Source: an uncultured Collinsella sp. (GTDB lineage: Bacteria > Actinomycetota > Coriobacteriia > Coriobacteriales > Coriobacteriaceae). Taken from it: 18,202 nt of DNA. Below are positions 13,764 through 18,202 of this stretch, one piece after another; positions within the stretch are counted from its first letter, which is position 1; every line of letters begins with the position of its first letter. The stretch spans positions 1 through 18,202 of the forward strand of contig UQTN01000039.1 of NCBI GenBank assembly GCA_900543945.1. Direction: 5' to 3'. Position numbers and translations under genes: made by a program. The notes below the pieces were generated by a model. The model did not search any database. It was not told the DNA's origin and was given only the letters and a program-made list of their open reading frames with translations.

Positions 13764-15173
13764 ATGGCTTTGGGGCGCTGCGGGATCTTTTTTCTGCGCC
13801 CAGTCGACTTGAAAGAGGGCGTCAGGGTGGGGAGCACACAGTTTGCATGCTTCCTGGTTTGCCGAGTTTGCATCCATATACAGCGCGGCTTTCCTCCTAA
13901 ACGTAATAGCTTGGGGCGTTCTTGTGTAGTGTGCCCGGCATTCGCTATTCGAAACCGACCAGTTCGTTTTGCTTCGGATAGTACAGGATGTATATTCGAC
14001 ATTAAGGATGTGCTGACCAACTGGGATCTAATTGAGGATGGTGCAAAGATGGGGTTATCTTGGTTGTTGAATGATTTCATCTGTAATGACCTATATGCTC
14101 CGTTTGTTGTCAAACTGGACAATGACTACTATTCCCGCCTTATGGAGAAATACAACATTGTGCTCAACCAGGCGGAAAAGGCCGGTGCGGATGATGGCAG
14201 CCTGGCAATAATAAAGAAATATCGAAATAAAATCCTCGAAGCCCTGCGTAGTTACTACAAGGCCGATATTGCAAAAAGCAACACAATCATCAGGAATTTG
14301 GTTTCAGAAGTTCGTTCCGATCCTTTTGCGGTTGCAAAGCTAGATGAGAGTTGGGCCTTTCCGGGGAACAGGAGCCAGGAGATACAATTCTTTCGGTCGA
14401 GAACAGGGAGTCCTTCTAGCGCCTATGCGGCAAAAGAGATGTTGCATTTGCCGAAGAGCCTGAGATCTAAGACCGGAAGCTACAGGTTTAGTATCCCCGG
14501 CAGCCCGGCCTATTATCTTGCAAATTCTTCGTATGGATGCTGGATAGAGACGGGATTTCCACCGGAAATCGATTTCAACGTCTCACCGGTAGTTTTAGAC
14601 GGCACGCAGAAAATACTTAACTTGGCAATCAATGTGAGAGATTTCGGCGGCTTGGACGGTTTCGATGAGGGGCGCGTTCATTGCTGGCTTAAACTATTCA
14701 TGCTCATGATAGCGACCTCGTACAGAATCGACGAAGCTGACAGAACGTTCAAGTCTGAGTACATCGTTCCCCAGGCAATAATGATGGCGTGTAAGAAGCA
14801 TGGTCTTGACGGGGTCGCCTATTATTCCCGGCGCGTGGAAGACGACGTATTCGCACGCTGCGCCGTCAACCTCGCTCTATTTGTTAATTATGATCAGCAC
14901 AAGGACTACTCTCCGCTCATTAAACATATGAAAATAGATGATTCCTTCAACTATGCCCTGTACAAACAGCTCTCTCCGTCGCTGAGATGTAGAGACTATG
15001 AACTGAGGTCTGTCGACCATGCATATATAACGAATATTGGCAGCTATGACAGACAGCATCCCTATAGAGAAACAGAGTTCTTCGAGTTCGACAGATACCT
15101 GTTCGCAACGTGGAAGGGAAAGACGAACGGGAGGGGAAAAGACGTTCTTCCTTGGGGTGTGTCCGTTGATTAA
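13764..15173 (+). CDS. RES-domain protein, predicted NAD-consuming toxin
   Basis: 469 aa. The ATG at 13764 has GGGAG 5 bases upstream; the frame also opens at a TTG 13743, and an ATG at 14049 (367 aa) is possible if the first part is not coding. Seen in order: two CxxC pairs (Cys 33/36 and 54/57, zinc-ribbon-like spacing), a helical region (about 95-190) like the HEPN/RES N-terminal domain, and the RES fold from about 208: FFRSRTGS (Arg), YRFSIPGSPAYYLANSSYGCWIETG (Glu262), DGVAYYSRR (Ser355) and AVNLALF. RES enzymes such as MbcT and ParT degrade NAD+ or modify proteins with it. The usual Xre/DUF2384 antitoxin is absent on both sides, so it may be a self-contained abortive-infection protein rather than half of a toxin-antitoxin pair. 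Last gene before attR. Confidence 0.78.
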   Translation: MALGRCGIFFLRPVDLKEGVRVGSTQFACFLVCRVCIHIQRGFPPKRNSLGRSCVVCPAFAIRNRPVRFASDSTGCIFDIKDVLTNWDLIEDGAKMGLSWLLNDFICNDLYAPFVVKLDNDYYSRLMEKYNIVLNQAEKAGADDGSLAIIKKYRNKILEALRSYYKADIAKSNTIIRNLVSEVRSDPFAVAKLDESWAFPGNRSQEIQFFRSRTGSPSSAYAAKEMLHLPKSLRSKTGSYRFSIPGSPAYYLANSSYGCWIETGFPPEIDFNVSPVVLDGTQKILNLAINVRDFGGLDGFDEGRVHCWLKLFMLMIATSYRIDEADRTFKSEYIVPQAIMMACKKHGLDGVAYYSRRVEDDVFARCAVNLALFVNYDQHKDYSPLIKHMKIDDSFNYALYKQLSPSLRCRDYELRSVDHAYITNIGSYDRQHPYRETEFFEFDRYLFATWKGKTNGRGKDVLPWGVSVD

Positions 15174-15414
15174 TGTTTGGAAGCCGTAGTGATTGCCGTA
15201 AAAATTCAATTGGACATGAAATGAAGATGGCGGCGAATGGTGATAAATAGTGGTGCTCGGTATTGACTGCTAGCGTTGGAAGCCTCTCGCCAGAAATTGG
15301 CGTTGAGTTCATTTTGAGTTCAATTTTGGTATCTGAAAACCGCCTGATTCCAGTAAATGGGGAGACGGCAGTGCACCACGTAGACGAGAGACCATGGGAA
15401 TGCACGATTTGATT

Positions 15415-15431
15415 ACTGAGTGGGAGTAAAC
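15415..15431 (+). other. Right attachment site (attR), guaA-end duplicate
   Basis: TGAGTGGGAGTAAAC (15417-15431) is identical to the end of guaA at 7615-7629 but is not attached to any guaA coding sequence. It marks the probable right end of the island. Confidence 0.65.
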
Positions 15432-15475
15432 CGAGAACCTAAAACGGCACGTTACAAAAGGTAGTGAATAGCAAT

Positions 15476-15510
15476 GAAACCCTAGGTAGAATAGGCTATC
15501 TGGGGTTTTC
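15476..15510 (+). terminator. Hairpin just beyond attR
   Basis: GAAACCCTAGGTAG pairs with CTATCTGGGGTTTTC (two G-U pairs, one bulge) around a short AATAGG loop. At 45 bases beyond attR it could be the original guaA terminator displaced by the insertion. Its T-run is inside the stem, so strength is uncertain. Confidence 0.45.
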
Positions 15511-15848
15511 ATGCAACGCCGCGATGCACTCCAAAACGCTCTATTTGGAATAATTAGTCCAGGCAATGAAGACGGACGCATGAACGCTGGAAGGACGGTG
15601 TGAGACCCGTTTGGATCCTCGGCACTCATCCGCATTATTGTTGCCCCAATGCCCTCTGCATCAAGCGAGGTCGGCGGTTAAGTAACGGCTCGGCGAGTGT
15701 TATTTTGAGAGCTACGCGCATCTAAGGCGAGTTTTCGTGGTAAAAACTACTTGCCGGAAACCGCGGCTTTCAGAGTACGGCTTACGTGTACGTTTAACCT
15801 CCGTGGGCGACGGGGTGCCGCAAGGCGTAGAGTATCGCTCACCTGTAG

Positions 15849-16034
15849 GGGCAGCGTCGCTTTAGGACCGAGGGTTCGGCCTACTACGAGACGCCCCAGC
15901 GCATCATCGACGGCAACACCAAGCGCATTGTCTCCGAGTGCCAGGCATGCCTCGACCGCTACGAGCGCGAGGGAAGGCCCCGCTTCGCCGTCGACATCGA
16001 CCGCATCGTGGGGCTGCTGGAGGGCGAGAAGTAG
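15849..16034 (+). pseudogene. 3' fragment of an unrecognised gene
   Basis: An open frame with no start, ending at TAG 16032-16034. From about 15873 it reads GSAYYETPQRIIDGNTKRIV ... CQACLDRYEREGRPRFAVDIDRIVGLLEGEK with GC-rich, chromosome-like codons, so it looks like the true C-terminus (about 55 aa) of a core-type protein whose 5' part has been lost. The family is not recognised. It may be the 3' end of the gene that once followed guaA, cut by insertion or deletion. Confidence 0.5.
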
Positions 16035-16173
16035 GGCACCTCGGCTCAGTCTCGAGCCATGCGGAACCGCTTCACATTTTTGAACGCCGCGCGCCCCAAA
16101 TACCCGAGAAACAGGCCATGAGGTGCGGCGGCGCACTCGTGCCTGCGCGCAGTCATCTCCATCAGCGTCTACG

Positions 16174-16509
16174 GTGCGCTACAACATCGCGGGCAAACCG
16201 CCTGACAAGCCGAGCATTCTGATCGTTCCGTCTATGAGCTACGTTGCCGTGCGGGGCGAAGGCGATCCCAATGCCGAAGGCGGCGCGTAGCAGAACGCGT
16301 TGCCGATGCCCTACGGCGTCGCCTATACCATCAAGATGTCGAAAAAGGGCCCGCGAGAGATCGAAGGCTATTTCGACTTCGTCGTGCCGCCGCTCGAGGG
16401 CTTCTGGTGGCAAGACCGCGCCGATGGCGAGATCGATTACACGAGGAAAGACGACTTCAACTTTATCTCGTGCATCCGCCTGCCCGATTTCGTCACTTGC
16501 GATAGTTAG
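16174..16509 (+). pseudogene. GyrI-like small-molecule-binding protein, decayed
   Basis: Clear match by eye to stand-alone GyrI-like domain proteins (SOUL/Rob effector-binding fold): KPSILIVPSMSYVAVRGEGDPN, then PYGVAYTIKMSKKGP, IEGYFDFVVPPLEGFWWQ and CIRLPDFVT. An in-frame TAG at 16288-16290 interrupts it after EGGA, and a second TAG at 16507-16509 cuts it after VTCDS, where intact relatives continue for roughly 100 residues more. The N-terminal end (GTG at 16174) is also short. The truncation point coincides with the REP-like palindrome at 16515. Not functional. Confidence 0.85.
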
Positions 16510-16514
16510 TGGTC

Positions 16515-16554
16515 GGGGACGTTCTTTAACGACTAGTCATTTAAGAACGATCCC
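16515..16554. repeat. REP-like palindrome at the pseudogene end
   Basis: GGGGACGTTCTTTAA (16515-16529) is answered by TTAAGAACGATCCC (16541-16554) with two mismatches and one bulge, around CGACTAGTCAT, itself holding the palindrome GACTAGTC. Looks like a dispersed palindromic element. Confidence 0.55.
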
Positions 16555-16616
16555 AATGACTATGCTGCTTGCCTTCGTTATCTGACGACCTGGACGGCAA
16601 GTGCGCTCAACTGGAT

Positions 16617-16645
16617 AAGAAAAAGCCGGGGAAAACGTCCCTGGC
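16617..16645 (-). terminator. Leftward terminator-like hairpin
   Basis: GCCGGGG (16625-16631) and CCCTGGC (16639-16645) with one mismatch on the minus strand, followed there by TTTTTCTT. It is about 210 bases beyond the acetyltransferase stop. The bases just before the stem match those of the terminator at 8581. Confidence 0.55.
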
Positions 16646-16854
16646 ACTTGGAAGCCTTGCTTGCGGAAAACCAATTATTTTTAAATCATGGGCTGTGCGA
16701 AAAGGCAAGTACATGAAACGATCGCTCCAATGGCGAAGCCCCAGCCTGCGCGCCAGCCCATAGGCAAGCCACCTGAGACCACTCACTTTGCTCACCGCTG
16801 ACGAAGACTTGCGACCTGGGGTTTGCGAGCTACTCGCAGAACCCATGTTGCATA

Positions 16855-17403
16855 TCAAGCTTTAGACTGACTCAGCCAATCACTTCTCGTCAGGCAAGCG
16901 ATATGTTCTGTACGGATGTCGCCCATCAGCTCACAGCAGACGTCCTTGCGGGTGCGGTGCCAAATAAAGCCGCATTTTTCCTGAACGCGTTTCGATTTCT
17001 CGTTCCCGTCGAAGTATCCGCACCAGATTTTGTCCAGTTTCAAGTCCTCGAAACCATGGCGGACGAGTTCTCGAACCGCCTCCGGTATCAGCCCCTTGCC
17101 CCAGAACGGGACGCCGATCCAGTAGCCTATTTCTCCCTCAGTGTCCGGAATCTCCTTGTCGGACCGCGCGCCAATCATCAACCCTATGCTTCCGATGGCC
17201 CTGTTGTCTTCCTTCAGGCAAACGGCGTACGTCTCCGGCGCGGAAAACACGGTGCGGATGATTTCGGCGCTGTCGTCAACGCTCGAGTGAGGCGGCCAGC
17301 CGGCAATCGGCCCCACCCTGTCGTCCTTCGCGTATCTGTACAGGTCCTCTGCGTCCGTTTCGGCCCATGGGCGCAGTATCAGCCGCTCGGTTGCCAGTTG
17401 CAT
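16855..17403 (-). CDS. GNAT-family N-acetyltransferase (RimJ/RimL-like)
   Basis: 182 aa from the ATG at 17403, chosen because GGAG lies 6 bases upstream and the protein then begins MQLATERLILRPW as the family does; ATGs at 17415 and 17409 are alternatives. Transfers an acetyl group from acetyl-CoA to an amine of unknown identity. Seen: TERLILRPW (strand 1), IGSIGLMI (strand 4), EIGYWIGVPFWGKGLIPEAVRELVRHGFEDL (strand 5 and the acetyl-CoA loop, here FWGKGL), and NEKSKRVQEKCGF, the usual NxxSxxxxEKxGF signature. No substrate can be read from context. It is transcribed in the same direction as the radical SAM gene 242 bases upstream. Confidence 0.9.
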   Translation of the reverse strand: MQLATERLILRPWAETDAEDLYRYAKDDRVGPIAGWPPHSSVDDSAEIIRTVFSAPETYAVCLKEDNRAIGSIGLMIGARSDKEIPDTEGEIGYWIGVPFWGKGLIPEAVRELVRHGFEDLKLDKIWCGYFDGNEKSKRVQEKCGFIWHRTRKDVCCELMGDIRTEHIACLTRSDWLSQSKA

Positions 17404-17549
17404 ATCCATCTCCATCGACTACTTTCGATTGATGCTCAGTGCCCATTGTATTTGCTACGATTAAACTCGGCACAGGGGATACTGGTTTCCCGTGCGAAAA
17501 CGCTCATGCCGCTAAATTGAGCGACCGCCTGTACTGCAGCGGGATCATC

Positions 17550-17626
17550 CGCCCGAGCGATCCCTTAATCCGTCGCCCGTTGCGCCAATCGGCAGAAGCC
17601 ACGCGTGGACGCTAATCGCTCGGGCG
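17550..17626. repeat. 12-bp inverted repeat with 53-base spacer
   Basis: CGCCCGAGCGAT (17550-17561) and ATCGCTCGGGCG (17615-17626) are perfect complements. It lies just beyond the radical SAM stop; too widely spaced for a simple terminator. Confidence 0.6.
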
Positions 17627-17645
17627 AATCGTCGTCGGTTTCCGT

Positions 17646-18202
17646 TTAACGATTTCTTTTTCCGCTATTATCCGACCCTCGGACTTCCTCGTGATAGAAG
17701 TAGTCCACGATCACCGGATGCCCCTGCGGGACTCTGCCATAAGGCATTTCGTTGTCCACAAAGGGGCAATCGTACTTCTTGGCCATTTCCTCGGCTTTTA
17801 CTTCAAGCGCTTCAAAATAGCTACGGTTGCGCTTGTTATAGATCTCATCGTAAAGCGGTGCGAGATCGGGATGTTTCTCGGCGATATAATCCAGGATCGC
17901 TTTTTTGAAACCACCCCGAAGATTGAGATTTTCGAGCCAAAACAAATCGCACCGATCCTTTACTCGCTCAAAAATCATCTCAAAATCCGTGATGCCGGGA
18001 AATACCGGGGACACGAAGCAGACCGTACGGATACCTTCGTCATACACCTGCTTCATAGCAGCGATACGACGCTCGATGCTCGACGCGGAGTCCATATCGT
18101 TCTTGAAGTTCTCATCCAGCGTGTTGATCGACCATGAAACGGTCACTCGTCCAAGCTTCTTCAGCAGATCAATATCCCGTACCACAAGATCCGACTTTGT
18201 GC
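17646..18202 (-). CDS. Radical SAM mobile pair protein B, 5' end outside the window
   Basis: 185 C-terminal residues are visible; the frame is open to the right edge, where TKSDLVVRDIDLLKKLGRV matches the barrel interior of spore-photoproduct-lyase-like radical SAM proteins, so the CxxxCxxC cluster site lies outside. Further on, RTVCFVSPVFPGITDF, WLENLNLRGGFKKAI, YDEIYNKRNRSYFEALE and the tail PQGHPVIVDYFYHEEVRG match what I recall of 'radical SAM mobile pair protein B', half of a two-protein set carried on Firmicutes and gut mobile elements, whose reaction is unknown. The apparent GTG start at 18185 is internal. Protein A would be expected further right. The stop at 17646 is intact. Confidence 0.88.
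   Translation of the reverse strand, partial: TKSDLVVRDIDLLKKLGRVTVSWSINTLDENFKNDMDSASSIERRIAAMKQVYDEGIRTVCFVSPVFPGITDFEMIFERVKDRCDLFWLENLNLRGGFKKAILDYIAEKHPDLAPLYDEIYNKRNRSYFEALEVKAEEMAKKYDCPFVDNEMPYGRVPQGHPVIVDYFYHEEVRGSDNSGKRNR

Larger units (their letters stand above)
7615..15431. mobile_element. Integrated accessory/defence island at guaA
   Basis: About 7.8 kb bounded by 15-bp direct repeats, the left one being the guaA end. Contents are accessory: DUF3800 protein, excisionase-like HTH, Cap4-type nuclease with SMC-like ATPase, transposase relic and RES protein. The nuclease and ATPase genes use visibly more A/T-rich codons than guaA or ychF. No integrase is seen inside, so excision could only occur with a recombinase from elsewhere, or the element is fixed. 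Boundaries are inferred from the repeat only. Confidence 0.65.
15174..15848. other. Gap across the right island end
   Basis: Contains attR (15415-15431), the hairpin at 15476-15510, a small hairpin CGCCA-gaaat-TGGCG near 15290, and a 30-codon frame at 15511-15603 (MQRRDALQNALFG...) with no ribosome site to support it. Another AGTTTT/AAAACT hairpin lies near 15731-15750. No gene is supported. Confidence 0.5.
16510..16854. other. Gap after the GyrI pseudogene
   Basis: Contains the REP-like palindrome and the leftward terminator at 16617-16645. No reading frame with a family or ribosome site is seen. Confidence 0.5.

Noticed and set aside
7884..15431. CRISPR array or tRNA-type integration site
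   Set aside because: No regularly spaced repeats and no tRNA cloverleaf were seen; the integration evidence points to guaA instead.
15511..15603. 30-codon frame after the hairpin beyond attR
   Set aside because: No convincing ribosome site, no family, and it lies in a decayed stretch; chance is likely.
16903..17520. 205-codon plus frame opposite the GNAT gene
   Set aside because: Shadow; the minus-strand GNAT motifs are clear.

Overview
The window looks like chromosome from a high-GC Gram-positive gut actinobacterium of the class Coriobacteriia, probably Collinsella-like. That is inference from GC-rich codon use in the housekeeping genes and the style of the proteins; there is no rRNA or tRNA here to prove it.

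Core chromosome (1-7627): the 3' part of a glycerol dehydrogenase gene (gldA, cut by the left edge), a multi-cluster 4Fe-4S ferredoxin-like protein, the GTPase gene ychF with a small DUF1648-like membrane protein 11 bp downstream, an unknown 129-aa protein divergent from a 72-aa XRE repressor with a perfect 16-bp palindrome between them, a cytoplasmic type I asparaginase (ansA), and guaA (GMP synthase).

Accessory island (about 7615-15431): the last bases of guaA, TGAGTGGGAGTAAAC, recur exactly at 15417-15431. The 3' end of guaA is a known integration site, so the 7.8 kb between is best read as an integrated island. It carries a DUF3800 protein, an excisionase-like HTH protein and a damaged second HTH reading frame, a two-gene operon of a Cap4/DUF4297-type nuclease and an SMC/Rad50-like ATPase (Lamassu-like anti-phage defence), a decayed IS1249-like transposase behind a tandem hairpin repeat, and a long RES-domain protein (predicted NAD-consuming toxin). 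No integrase was found, so the island is a relic, a trans-mobilised element or a fixed defence locus. The nuclease and ATPase genes are visibly more AT-rich than guaA.

Right flank (15432-18202): decayed sequence with a gene 3' fragment, a GyrI-like pseudogene, palindromic REP-like elements, a GNAT acetyltransferase and the C-terminal part of a radical SAM 'mobile pair' protein B, cut by the right edge. This is a second patch of mobile or decaying DNA next to the island.

The strongest candidate for a little-described system is the nuclease/ATPase pair at 9681-12427 within the guaA island, with the RES protein as a possible second defence or addiction module.
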